Under the pieces are notes generated by a model. The model ran no database searches and had not been told where the DNA came from. It saw only the letters and a list, made by a program, of their open reading frames with translations. This document shows, in pieces, positions 49,645-61,363 of a stretch of DNA of 64,000 bases; positions within the stretch are counted from its first letter, which is position 1, and every line of letters starts with the position of its first letter. The stretch comes from Epithemia pelagica (Eukaryota; Bacillariophyta; Bacillariophyceae; Surirellales; Surirellaceae): NCBI GenBank assembly GCA_946965045.2, contig OX337228.1, positions 3,224,001-3,288,000 on the forward strand, read 5' to 3'. The position numbers and the translations under genes are program-made.

Positions 49645-52600
49645 TTATCCTAACGTGAGGGCGTTGGTCTGGATAAGTGATTGGAAGGTCGCTTGGAGCT
49701 TGGGATCATCGCTAAGTCTCGCTTGAATTAGAGGACCCAATCTCCCTGGCTGTTGCGCCGACAGTGAGCTGAGAGATTGGCAAAAGTATGTCACTGGATC
49801 TCCAATGTCCGGAAAAGGGTCTTCGATTCGCTTTCTCGCAAACTGCAGCTGGGAAAACTGAGCGTCGTAGCAAACCTCGACCTTTTCATCGTCAACCAAG
49901 TCAGCGATCTCTGTGCTATCCTTCAGCGTCTGTGATCCCAACAGCTTTACAACCGCAGCAAAGCCCATACCCCAAGCTGCATCTCCGGTTCCGTCAGAGA
50001 GGAGGCGAACAGGTGCCTCACATAGCAACTTTGTCAAGCCCACGACCTGAGTCTTCGCATGAGTCCTTTGTGACGGGTCGCTAGTAACGACATGCGATGC
50101 CCAAACATCTTTGACAATCATTTTAGTCATGCCTGGTTGGATCTGTTCGATCACTTCATAGAAACATGAGGGGCCAAACTTCCCAATAAAGATTGCAAAA
50201 AAGTTCGTCACATAAGAGAGAAACTTGGGTGTTCGACTTTCTTGAAGTCGTGTGAAAATCAAAGTGAAGATCATCTTCAGATGCTGGTTCAAGTGTTCTT
50301 GAGGAAAATACAAGATGGCGCCATTCAGAATTATGAAGCTGTTTTCAGCAGTGGAGCGTGCCGATAACAGCTTTTGGAAAATGCCTAAAACAGGAACCAT
50401 AAACTCAACAAGGGAAGGCCCTGCTTGCCGTAAATAAGCAAGTAAAAGACGCGACAGAGCTGGCACTTTGCCCTTCTCCCATATTTCCCCAGTCATTAGT
50501 GGAGGGAAGAGTTGTTCATATGCTGACCCAAGCCCTGACTCCCGTGGACGATACTCCAGAAGCTGCGATAACACTTGGAAGACGTACGGAGTAAACTCCT
50601 CAACCCGCATCTGAAGAACAGTGTTGAAAGGCGGGAAAAGAAGAGCTTCAAATGAGGATGTAGCGCTTGGGTCTTCCGAGCACACATTTCGAATCAGAAC
50701 CGCAATTGATTCAAACAAATAATGATTGAACTGGGGGTTTCTTGGGTTCTTTGCAATGCGTCCTAAAACGTCCGTAAGCTTTGTGATCACGATCTGCGTC
50801 ACCGCCCGGACACCCGGACCAACGATAGCCAAGGCTCTTGTGACACATTTCATCGCATAGTAATTCTCGTTCAGTTCCTTGTTATCGATAATCCCAAACA
50901 GGCCAGTGAAGAGGGGCTCAAGAAAAGAATTAAGAGCTTGACTTCCCATCTTGCGTTGTCCCCGTTCATCTTTACACATGAGAATGCGCTCGATTGCATA
51001 TGATGCAAAGGTGTGAACCACAACGACAGGGGATGACAAGTGGGAAATCAAGATTGGGAACAATTGCACAATATTCTCGTGGGTGTACTGGTTTCGGAAA
51101 GTTGCAATAAATTTGATAGACGTAGCCTTCACCACAGGTCGATTCTGATGGTTGGTGTCTTGAAGCTCCGGTATAATTTGTGTTTGGAAGAACTCAATCA
51201 AGTTCGATGCCGGGTTAATCTCGGACACACCTTGCGTACTTTCTCGACGAATGGAAACCCCCATCATCAAATTGATCTATATTGAGGTCGCAAGGAGGAA
51301 AGAAGCATGAGAACACATGGAGGAAGGAATGAACGAAAAGAAATTTGTACGTACCGCAGCGTCTTTGGATTTCCAATTGTCCTCACTAATCAGAGATTGG
51401 ATTCGCTCAAGACATATGTGGGTGGTTGATTCGAACTGTCTACACATTGTCTTGAGGCAGTCCTGGCTGCACTTGCGACGCGTTTCGCTGTCACTGCCCT
51501 CCACTTCCGTGAGCATAAACTCATGCGGGTCGTCCTCAAACCGTTCTTCGTCGGAATCACGGAAAAAGAGATTGGGAACAATGATATTGAGGACAATATT
51601 CTTGAGTGTCGTCTCGTCCTTGAACAAGTTGTTGTGCATTGGTTTCGCCATCAAACCGGTTAAGAAGCGTATACTGGTAGTTGCCAAAATATCATGCTTG
51701 GGTTTGGACGTGACACTCAACAGAAGGGCCCCTACGAGGGACGTGAAATTGGACACATATTTTTCCACAAAAACTTCCTCGTCCTTCTCAGCATAATGAG
51801 AAAGAATGTTGATGATTGCAGCTTGGACTTTGTCCAGTGGTCCAGGCTCGAGTTCCTCATCGGGATCATCGAGCAGGGGGAAAATTTTTGGCTGAAGGTA
51901 CGTCGCAGATTCTTCCATCCATTCACCCATATGGTCCTCAAAATACTCTGGGAGATCTTGGAAGTTCAAGCTGAATGCAATCCTATAAATGAGACGCAGG
52001 GTCTCAAAGCGAGGCTTTAGCTGGACAGGATCATGTTGTAGAGCTTGGATTGCGGAACCCGTTTGCTGCAAAAGCGAGAGAAGCGGGGCCTGTACCCCAC
52101 GAAGAGTATACAAAATCACATCGTAGAGCGCATCACTTCGCTCAACATATCGAAAGGTTTTGAAGATTGAATTGGCCGTCTTAAGGACTCCGTTCACGAC
52201 ATTTTGGTCCGTACTACTGAACTGACGGACAAGTTCTGGTAACAGATTTTGCCAATTTGAGTAATAGTCAGTCTTTGCAATGAGACTGATCGATTCCGAA
52301 AGCTGCACTTGAATGAGAACCGGAGTTGAACACATCAACTGCACAAGGTGGGTCTTTACGGTTTGGCGCTCGTTCTCGTCAATAGTGATGCCATTCTCTC
52401 GTGCATCTTCCAGGTCCCATCCTTTCTTGACCGTGTTCTTGAAATGTACTGCGGCGGCTTGTCGAACGTTGGGATCCACTCCATCGGAAGATGCAACAAG
52501 TTGAAGTACCTGCGAAGCATACCCTGGCGATTTCTGTGCCCTGTCAAGATTTTCTTCGGCTGAAAGATTTCGCAAACTAATGTGTGAGTATAAACTCCGA

Positions 52601-52742
52601 CCACAAGACGTGAACGTGACCAATCTGGTTGGTACCATCAATCGATTCGAAATTCCGTACCTGTCTTTCTCACAGTAGGGTTAGGTGACAGAGTTTCCCC
52701 AATAATGAGTTTCAACTGATCCTGATTGCCATTCATGCTCAT
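49645..52742 (-). CDS. CSE1: Exportin-2 (CSE1/CAS), importin-alpha re-exporter, three exons
   Basis: Exons 52742-52661, 52559-51355 and 51276-49645 with introns of 101 and 78 nt; 972 residues, the family's usual size. The joins give NPTVRKT-AEENLDRAQ in the importin-beta N-terminal domain and SKDAA-INLMMGVSIRR in the middle of the solenoid. Family motifs include VHFKNTVKKGW, LLPELVRQFSS, NLIEFFQTQIIPELQD, ILMCKDERGQRKM and the CSE1 C-terminal part (SYVTNFFAIFIGKFGP). CSE1 binds RanGTP and importin-alpha in the nucleus and returns importin-alpha to the cytosol. The start at 52742 (MSMNGNQDQLKLI) matches the length of the family's first helix; an open frame to 52901 upstream is unlikely to be translated. 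Confidence 0.95.
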
Positions 52743-53167
52743 GCCCTTTCTCCTCACAAAAAATGACGAGGATGGATCGTCTGGTTTGCCGACTGCCGAC
52801 TCTTTTCTCGCGATGTCACAGCGTACAAATTTTATGATCTGCTGTCGGGAATTCGAGATGATAGAATTGAATATGGGGGTTTGGCGACAGAGAGTACACA
52901 ATGTACAATACTGGTACTATAACGCCCGGTTATCTATGAGTATACAAACAAGTAGTAGTCTATATACGCCTGCAATATTCGCCGGCCCTCACTCTCACTC
53001 TTCTGTACGACGTACGACGAGGGCACTGGTACTGGTACTGGTACAAGTAAATCGTCAAGGAACGAGCCCGCGAACCACGAGCGCGAGCCTCAAGACCCAA
53101 GCCCGCAACTGCAAGCGCAAGACGCGGCGTGAGAGGTGGAAGTGGAAGCACAATATATAACGAGGGT

Positions 53168-53284
53168 AGGCTGCTTAGGGCACGAGTGCCGTTACAGCCG
53201 TTGGCGCACGAGTGCGTGCAGCTTCAGCTGCCGCACGAGTGCGCACAACAGCTGTAACGGCACGAGTGCCCTGAGCGTAGCCTG
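53168..53284. repeat. Large imperfect palindrome with four GCACGAGTGC-type cores (copy 1)
   Basis: Arms from AGGCTGCTTAGGGCACGAG to its approximate complement ending in CGTAGCCT fold into a stem of about 55 bp with a tiny loop around TTCAGCTGCC. Four smaller near-palindromes (GGCACGAGTGCC, GCGCACGAGTGCG, CGCACGAGTGCGC, GGCACGAGTGCC) sit along the arms. The inner bases of each core (GA) do not pair across the main stem. Confidence 0.85.
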
Positions 53285-53840
53285 CCATCAGTTAAAAATG
53301 TAATTCCACAGTGTCGATATGTAATTCCACAGTGTCGATACTTTATTCCAAAGTAGACGAGTGCTATTAGTCCCTACATGTAGTAGTCGCTATCCCTACC
53401 ATCTACTTGATAGTATCCTTCATCCTCTGGGAGGAGGAGTACTTGCTTGGCATCAAGTTTTTCTTGGCATCAAATTCTCTGCGTGATGCGTGACACGTGA
53501 CACAATTCAAACAAGAGTTGTAATCCTCCAGCGTGATCACTACAGTTGTAACATGCTACTAATAGTTCTATACTCCGACGAAACGGAAATTCTGCTCCGT
53601 GCTGGAGATGCCGTGACCCGTGACACAACCCACAACCCACAACCCAGTCGACACGATCCTTAACCCCGAGTGCTAAACCCGTACATCCGTCCTAGGTTGA
53701 GCGCTTATGGTCCATTCTTGACATGTCTAAGCACTAAGGATGCCTCTCTACTAGTCTCCTCTACTAGTAGATATACCGGTACCGGTATCTACCTTGATCA
53801 AATTCTTCCAGTGCCATTACACGTGATCAAGACTAAAAAT

Positions 53841-55221
53841 TCCCTCGGTATCAGTGTCCACTGCTTAGCTGTTTTTTGTCTGTGCCACCTTCATAGGTTC
53901 CCAGGTGGACACAGACAGAAAATTTCACTTTTCGTCTGTCCTTTTCACCAATATAGTTCCTCGTGCTGGTGGAAATGCCGGCGTGCAAGTGACAGTTGGC
54001 GGTTAGCATCTTCCTATGACCGTGACCACGATTCAAATTTGGAATCCTTTCACACGACTCTCGTCTCGTCACAAAAATCTCACGCGATGTCAAAAACATC
54101 GACTTTGACCATGAAACGAGCTCTTTCCGAATCCTTGCGACCTGAAGCAGTATTTTGGTTTTTCTCTCTTGTTGCTTGTTGTTTGTCTCTTAGCTTCTTT
54201 CATCTCCTGCATAGTTTTCTCACACGTTATCTCATTAATCTTTGTCCCTGTTAATGTTGATGGTTGGTGCTCCTTTGATTTTGTCGCAATGAACGGAGGA
54301 CAAGTCATTGTAGGCCGTTTGCCACAACTTCTCCTTGCTTTAATCGTAGTGCTGTTTGATTGTTGGTTGGTTGTGTTCTTATTTTTGTAGCATGTTTTTT
54401 TACTCTCATCATTGTGCTTCGCCCATCTCCATGTCGACCACAGATCAAGAACCTTTCGTTGTGTGTCGGGTACTCAAGTACCTAGACCTAGAGATGACGA
54501 CAAACTGAGGCAGCTTGTTGCCACTAGGCCTACTCAAACTAGTCGTCATAGATCACAGAGTCGATCAGATATGCTTCAAGATGGCCTCAAACCTGCACCA
54601 GAGTGTCATGGTTGTTGAAAGCACGGCAATAACACGCACGATCTTACAAAATCTATGAAAGATTAAATCTAGAAACTCCTAATATACAAAGAAAAGAAGC
54701 TCTATGTGGTCTCCAATTTTATGCCGAGGCTCGAATGGAGAATTGGCATTCCATAGGCACAAACATTCACTCTCAATGAAGTGGACAGAGCGAGAGACAG
54801 TTGTCGAATGCCGAATATCAGAAGAGGAAAACGAATACAAGTGTGAGGGAGAAGCTAGAATGACAGTACAAGAGCTGTTGCTGTCATGGAAACATTTTTG
54901 TACGTTCAAACTTACCTCAATTGCGTGAAAGGCGACAATTCATGCCATGCCATTGTGGGTGATGGCCTCTGTATGATTTTATGGGGGATTTGGATGGCGC
55001 ATTCTGCAAAGACCAACCAACCGTCATCCACGCAGGGCCGCTTACTGGGCATGCGTCTGATTCATGAACTGCGAAAACTCCAGCTGGGTATGCGTGCCAA
55101 TTTGCATTTTAGTCATTTCCATTTGCGTCAAAAGTGAAATTTTCTGTCTGTGTCGACTTGGGAACCTATGAAGGTGGCACAGACAAAAAACAGCTAAGCA
55201 GTGGACACTGATACCGAGGGA
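53841..55221. mobile_element. Non-autonomous DNA element with 92-bp terminal inverted repeats
   Basis: Arms 53841-53932 and 55130-55221 match at 90 of 92 positions as inverted copies, starting TCCCTCGGTATCAGTGTCC. The 1,381-bp element has no long frame and no recognised transposase. Comparison with the uninterrupted second copy of the host block shows that the insertion replaced about ten bases (GTTACTAGAA) of the target rather than leaving a clean duplication, so the excision/insertion mode is unclear. The near-identity of the arms suggests a fairly young insertion. Confidence 0.8.
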
Positions 55222-55335
55222 TAATGACACTGGACGATTTTTACTTAGAGACCAGTGGCGACTACTAGAATAATAGCACGAGTCTACTTAGAAAAAAGTA
55301 TCGTCATAGTGTAATTACAATATATAACGAGGGTA

Positions 55336-55452
55336 GGCTGCTTAGGGCACGAGTGCCGTTACAGCTGTTGGCGCACGAGTGCGTGCAGCTTCAGCTGCCG
55401 CACGAGTGCGCACAACAGCTGTAACGGCACGAGTGCCCTAAGCGTAGCCTAG
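55336..55452. repeat. Large palindrome with four GCACGAGTGC-type cores (copy 2)
   Basis: Second copy of the hairpin, 2,168 bp from the first. Here the arm segment GTTACAGCTGTTG pairs perfectly with CAACAGCTGTAAC, whereas copy 1 has one mismatch (GTTACAGCCGTTG). The loop and the four cores are the same. Confidence 0.85.
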
Positions 55453-56230
55453 CCTCAGTTAAAAATGTAATTATACAGTGTCGATACTTTATTCCAAAGT
55501 AGACCGAGTGCTATTAGTCCCTACAGGTAGTAGTCGCTATCCCTACTATCTACTTGATAGTATCCTTTATCCTCTGGGAGGAGGAGTACTTGCTTGGCAT
55601 CAAGTTTTTCTTGGCATCAAATTCTCTGCGTGATGCGTGACACGTGACACGTGACACAATTCAAACAAGAGTTGTAATCCTCCAGCGTGATCACTACAGT
55701 TGTAACATGCTACTAATAGTTCTATACTCCGACGAAGCGGAAATTCTGCTCCGTGGTGGAGATGCCGTGACACAACCCACAACCCACAACCCACAACCCA
55801 GTCGACACGATCCTTAACCCCGAGTGCTAAACCCGTACATCCGTCCTAGGTTGAGCGCTTATGGTCCATTCTTGAATTTAGACATGTCTAAGCACTAAGG
55901 ATGCCTCTCTACTAGTCTCCTCTACTAGTAGATATACCGGTACCGGTAACCGGTATCTACCTTGATCAAATTCTTCCAGTGCCATTACACGTGATCAAGA
56001 CTAAAAGTTACTAGAATAATGACACTGGACGATTTTTACTTAGAGACCAGTGGCGACTACTAGAATAATAGCACGAGTCTACTTAGAAAAAAGTATCGTC
56101 ATAGTGTAATTACAAAAATATCCGAATGCAAACCCGGAAGATACGTCGCAGAACAACAACACCACATGCGAGAGAAGTTGAAAGAAAAGCAAGATTCAAG
56201 AATTGAATGGTCTGAAGTGACCGCAACAAC

Positions 56231-59200
56231 ATGGAGCCCCATCCCCATGTGGTCCAGGAAGAACCTTTGTCGACTGCTGACAAGGGAATGAACTCAGGAA
56301 ATGGCCACGAAGGAAGTTCGACAGATGGAGCTAGTGGCGAAGAAGTCCCCTTTCTGGGAAATGTTTCGACGGTGGTGGTGGAAGATGACGAGGGAGATCA
56401 TGATGCCCCAGGGGCGAGAGTGGAAAAGCTAAGCCCGGTTCATGAAGAAGGTTTCGATGAAAATGGCGTTTTCAACCAAACGAGCTACAAGAAATGGAAT
56501 AATGATACAGCGACCGTACCCATTCCACCGCCAACCCAAGATAATGCTCGAGTCACTTCTGCAGGGAGTACCTCAAGCAGCTCGTCGCTACGAGCCAGTT
56601 TGGCCACTCGATTTTTCTCGGCAACAGCGAGCGCCACGAAGAAGATAAGATTCTACCGTGGTAGCTCTACCAATTCAGAATCCGACGTGTCAGAGAACAG
56701 GCAGTCAACCCATCTGAAGCGACTTTACAGCCAGCGCATGAGGCAGGAAAAGTTTATCGAGAAGTCTGTTCGCCACCTCACAACGAGTCGCCAAGACGTT
56801 ATTGCTTCCTCTGATGATGAGGCGACAGAAGATTTGTCTAGCGATGCGGCCTTGCGAAAATCGGAGGTCGACGAGCACACAAGAGATCTTACCGAAAAAA
56901 GAAAGCAGGTCTTGGTCATGTTCCGTGAGTGGGAGGAAGCAACAGCTGGTGAGAAAGAAAAGTTCCAAGTACCTCTCGAGGTTCGTGTGCGGGATTTTTC
57001 ATACTCCGTTCTGATCAGACCAGGATCGGAAAAGATTCAAACAGTTTATAACAGCAGCATTCTCTATGTTCTGAAGAAGTTGTACAAAAAGTATTGGAAA
57101 AACGAGGCGGACAACAACGAAATGCCTGTAACGAAAGTCATCCTTGATAATATCAATCTTGTCATTCAACCAGGGAAAAACTACCTTGTTCTCGGACCAC
57201 CTCAAAGTGGGAAAACAAGTTTACTCCGAGCGATATCAGGGCGAGTCAGACCGAGCATAAGGAAACGTCAGAGCAAAAAGCAAGCCATTTCTGGACAAAT
57301 TCTATACAATGGGGCTTCCCTGGAAGAAGGAGGTGAAGAATTTCACATTCAAAATGCAGTTCAGTATATTGACCAGCTGGATCGTCATTCTCCCCGTCTC
57401 ACAGTTGCGGAAACGTTTGAGTTTGCCTTTCAGTGCAAAGCTGGTGGCACAATCTTGCGGGAAACTGAATGGTGCAATGATGAGCAGCTAGCGATCGTAA
57501 AGAAGTATGATCACGAGGATCTCCAAGTGCGTTCAACAATGGTTGCGTTGGGCTTGGATGAAGTTAGCAACACATTTGTTGGAGATACAAACGTTCGCGG
57601 TATCTCGGGAGGACAACGCCGCCGCGTCACAGTTGGAGAAATGTTGCAGGAACGCGTTCCTGTTTTGTGTGGCGACGAGATCAGTACAGGCTTGGATGCA
57701 AGGTCCACTTACGACATGGTTGACCTCCTTGTTCACTTTAGCCAAAGCAACAGTACCTCCCGTGTTATATCACTGCTTCAACCTTCACCGGAAACGGTGA
57801 GTCTTTTCGACGAAGTCATTGTTCTGTCTGAGGGACGGATAATCTACGCAGGACCAATCCTTCAGGTTGAGGGATACTTTGCATCGCTTGGCTACAAATG
57901 TCCTGAGCACATGGACGTGGCCGATTTCCTACAGCAGGTTTCAAGCACGGACGGGGTGGAGTTGTATGATCCCTCCCCAGAGATGAAAGAGAGTTTTCCG
58001 GATGCCCCTACCTCGAGCGAACTTGCGACGCTGTTTAAGGAGAGTGAGTGGGGTAAAAGAATCAAAGAGAAACTCGAGTCTCCACCACATTTCATTTGGA
58101 AGAGAGGGATGAATAGTGTACATGAAGACAGTGTTGTCTCGCGTGCTGCCGATATGAAAGCAGTCAAGCAAAGATATGCCAACTCCACTTTGAAGAATAC
58201 TTGCTTGGTCTTCCAACGGTTCTTGACTCTTTGGAAACGTGACAAGCGCGTAATCATTGCCGGTGCGGCCAAGGTAAGTCCTACGAGATATGTTCCGTTC
58301 TTCGATCTCGCTCTCAACATCGCTTACGTCCTTCATTACTTATATGGCTAGAACATTCTTATGGGTGTGAGTGTTGGAGGAGTGTTTGCTAATAATACGG
58401 ATGAAGTGGATTTAACAGGTGCCTTTTTCCAAGCTGGGTTATTCATCATGCTCAGCGCAATGCAAAATGCGTCCAGCTTGGTCATTGATCGCCCAATTTT
58501 TTTCAAGCACTATGAATCAAATTTCTACTCTGCCTTGCCTTTTGTTCTCGGAAGAACAATGGCTTCTTTTCCTCAAACAATCTCAGATGTTTTACTCTTT
58601 GGGACCTTTCTGTACTATATAATTGGGTTGGCTGGACGAGATGATGCATCAAATTTCTTTGTGTATATTGCCGTTCTGGTGACTTTTGCATTTACAATGC
58701 AGCAACAGTTAGCGGTGTTTGCATCTTTTTCGTCGTCTTCTACTCTTCAAGTTTTGAGCGCTGTAACTCTGTTGTTTTTTATCCTGTTTGGAGGATACAT
58801 CGTAGCGCCAGACATCGTTCCCGGTGAGTTGCCCGCTGGAAGAAAATCTCATCGGACTTGTCCACATGGACTAACACAAGTTTTTCAGATTACTATCTCT
58901 GGGCTTATTGGATCAATCCTTTTGCTTGGGCATACCGAGCTTTGATCGTGAACGAGTTCAGAAGTGGTCGCTGGGAGGACCCAGACGAGGTGCTTCAACG
59001 TCTCGGCTTCACTCTACCAGGTGGGGCACCCTACGGGGATAGCTGGATTGGATGGAGTTTTCTGTACATGGGCTTTTACTTTCTTCTCGCGACTTTTCTC
59101 TGTGCAGTTGGTTTGACGTTTGCCCGGGAGAGAGTGGAATCGAAGACTCTTCAACAAGATGATAAACCTTTGCGCCGAAGCGCAGCTAGCCCTCAGCGAA

Positions 59201-61248
59201 TACATGTTCCCTTTATCCCTGTTGCTCTGTCTTTTCACGACATCTGCTACGATGTCAGTTCGTCAAAGGGAAACCAAACACTTCGTTTGCTTCATTCTAT
59301 CAACGGTCTTTTTCAGCCTGGTAGAATGTGTGCTCTCATGGGGACTTCAGGTGCTGGGTGAGTTTCGTCTGGATTCGATCGCGTCGTGAATAACACATTT
59401 TTCATGGTTATGTGGGCGACAAATGGTGTTGTATTTGTGTTTCTCATTTATTTTACTTGATTCAGGAAGACAACGCTTATGGATGTAAGTAGTCGATGGG
59501 AACGGAGAGATTCGTATTCATTCATGTCCGTCCTTAATATTTTTCGTCTTGCTCAGGTCATAGCAATGAGAAAACGAACAGGAGAGGTAACTGGTGATGT
59601 TCGCCTGAATGGTTGGCCTCAAGACGCGATTTCGTTTCGTTTATGTTCTGGATACGTTGAGCAGTTTGACGTTCAGAGCCCAGAACTCACGGTACGCGAA
59701 ACCGTTCTCTTCTCTGCAAGACTCAGACTTGAAGAGAATCTTGTCGGAGATGAAGAACAAATCCATGCATTCGTGGACCAGATTTTGGAATCGGTCGGTT
59801 TGGCTTCAATCGAACATGCACTAGTTGGAACCGATGATGGAGTTGGGCTGTCGTTTGAGCAGAAAAAGTTGCTCTCAATAGCAGTGGAATTGGCGGCTTC
59901 CCCCAGTGTGATATTTCTGGATGAGCCTACAAGTGGTTTGGATAGTCGATCAGCCTTGATCGTGATGAGGACTCTCCGAGTTATTGCTGACCAGGAACGG
60001 ACGATCATAGCCACAATTCATCAGCCGTCTTCAACAGTTTTTGAAATGTTTGATGACTTGTTGCTGTTGAAAAAAGGTGGTCATGTGGTGTATCACGGTG
60101 AACTTGGAAACTCCAGTTCGACAATGGTGAAGTACTTCCATTCTCTCGGTGCTCCACGGATTGCTTTTGGAGAGAACCCAGCAAATTGGATGCTGAACGT
60201 GATGAATCTCGAAAAGTTTCATGATATTGATGAACGCTGGTCGGAAAGTGAAGAATTTGGAGCAGTCAAACGCCGATTGGCTGATATATACACAAATCGT
60301 CCGGATCCTGATCAAAAAATTGAGTACGAATCTGAATTTGCAGCTTCCCGGAGAAAGCGACAAGATTTAGTTACTTCAAGGCTCAGACTAATCTACTGGC
60401 GGTCGCCGACCTACAATTTGGCCCGATTAACTGTGTCTGCCGCGATTGCCTTTGTTTTGGGGTCTGTTTTCATACTCAAGCGGAGACAAACGGTATATTC
60501 GGAGACTGACATGAGAGCAAGGTTTTCGGTCATTTTCTTGAGTTTCATCATTACCGGTATCATGGCTATCCTCAGTACCCTGCCAGTCATGACAAAAATT
60601 CGTGATATGTACTATCGCCATCATGCCGCAGGAATGTACGACAGTTTGTCACTGGGATGGGCGCTGGGATCTGCGGAAAAGATCTTCATCGTCATGTCTT
60701 GTCTGATATTTGTGGTTGTGTTCCAGGCGACGGCTAGCATGAATAACTCATTCTACCGTGGAATGGTGGGCTTCTGGGGTTTCTTTACCTTCAACTTTGC
60801 CATTTATTCATACTTCGGACAAGCCTTTGTTGCACTAGTGAAACCTGCCGCCACAGCGATCATTCTATCAAGTGTGTTCATTGGTTTGAACAACTTCTTT
60901 GCTGGCTTGATTGTGCGTCCGCAGCTCATGGTGGGGGGGTTCTATGCTCTGCCTTATTACATATGCCCGGGGCACTACGTGTACGAAGGACTCATTGTCA
61001 CCCTTTACAGAAGAGATGACAGCAGCATCGTCGTTGCCGATGAAGGAAGTGAATTCTTTGACAGTAGAAACTGCACCGCAGGTCAAACAGAACCATGTGA
61101 GGGAACGATCTCCGATTTCATCCATGCTTTTTTTGGTGGAGAGTTTGATGAATCACATATTGCCCGAAATGCCGGTATTCTGGGTGTGATTCTTGTCATC
61201 ACCAGGGTCACGACGTGGGCAGCTCTTCACTACATTAAGTATGCTTGA
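56231..61248 (+). CDS. Full-size PDR-type ABC transporter (ABCG), five exons including a 19-nt microexon
   Basis: Exons 56231-58273, 58352-58823, 58889-59357, 59466-59484 (19 nt) and 59557-61248, introns 78, 65, 108 and 72 nt; 1,564 residues. Layout is NBD-TMD-NBD-TMD, the pleiotropic drug resistance type, and the length fits. NBD1: Walker A GPPQSGKTSLL (about 57197), signature GISGGQRRRVTVGE, Walker B-like LCGDEISTGLDA. NBD2: Walker A GTSGAG-KTTLMD, assembled from exon 3 and the 19-nt exon; signature GLSFEQKKLLSIAVEL (degenerate, as in PDR proteins); Walker B VIFLDEPTSGLDS. Membrane parts include FGGYIVAPDIVP-DYYLWAYWINPFAWAYRALIVNEF across intron 2. These pumps export lipids or hydrophobic compounds at the plasma membrane. 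The 72-nt intron is stop-free and in frame. The gene starts 115 bp after the duplicated hairpin block. Confidence 0.95.
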
Positions 61249-61363
61249 TGAAATAGGCCTCCACTGGAGTGCCAGTCAACGACCCTAACCCACTTGTCTA
61301 ATACATTAGTATCAAGAATCAAGAGCCATTCGTGATAGGGAAAGGGAAGAGTTTAACCCGCTT

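Larger units (their letters stand above)
53150..56115. repeat. Tandem duplication of a ~0.8-kb block, first copy split by a transposon
   Basis: The second copy is contiguous, 55318-56115. The first copy is 53150-53840 plus 55222-55321, with a 1.38-kb element between. The parts match closely with single-base changes and copy-number changes in short repeats: GTGACAC twice versus three times, ACAACCC fewer versus more, and a 21-bp GTAATTCCACAGTGTCGATA-type unit twice in the first copy but once in the second. The block starts with a ~115-bp hairpin. The junction shares the microhomology ACAA. Nothing in it appears to be coding. The right edge lies 115 bp before the start codon of the PDR transporter. 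Confidence 0.85.

Noticed and set aside
54412..54928. Short frames inside the 1.38-kb element
   Set aside because: All are under 80 codons with no transposase motif; treated as non-coding.
53150..56115. LTR retrotransposon bounded by the two similar blocks
   Set aside because: The blocks are adjacent tandem copies; the only sequence between part A and part B of the first copy is an element with its own inverted repeats. No gag/pol frame, primer-binding site or polypurine tract was seen.
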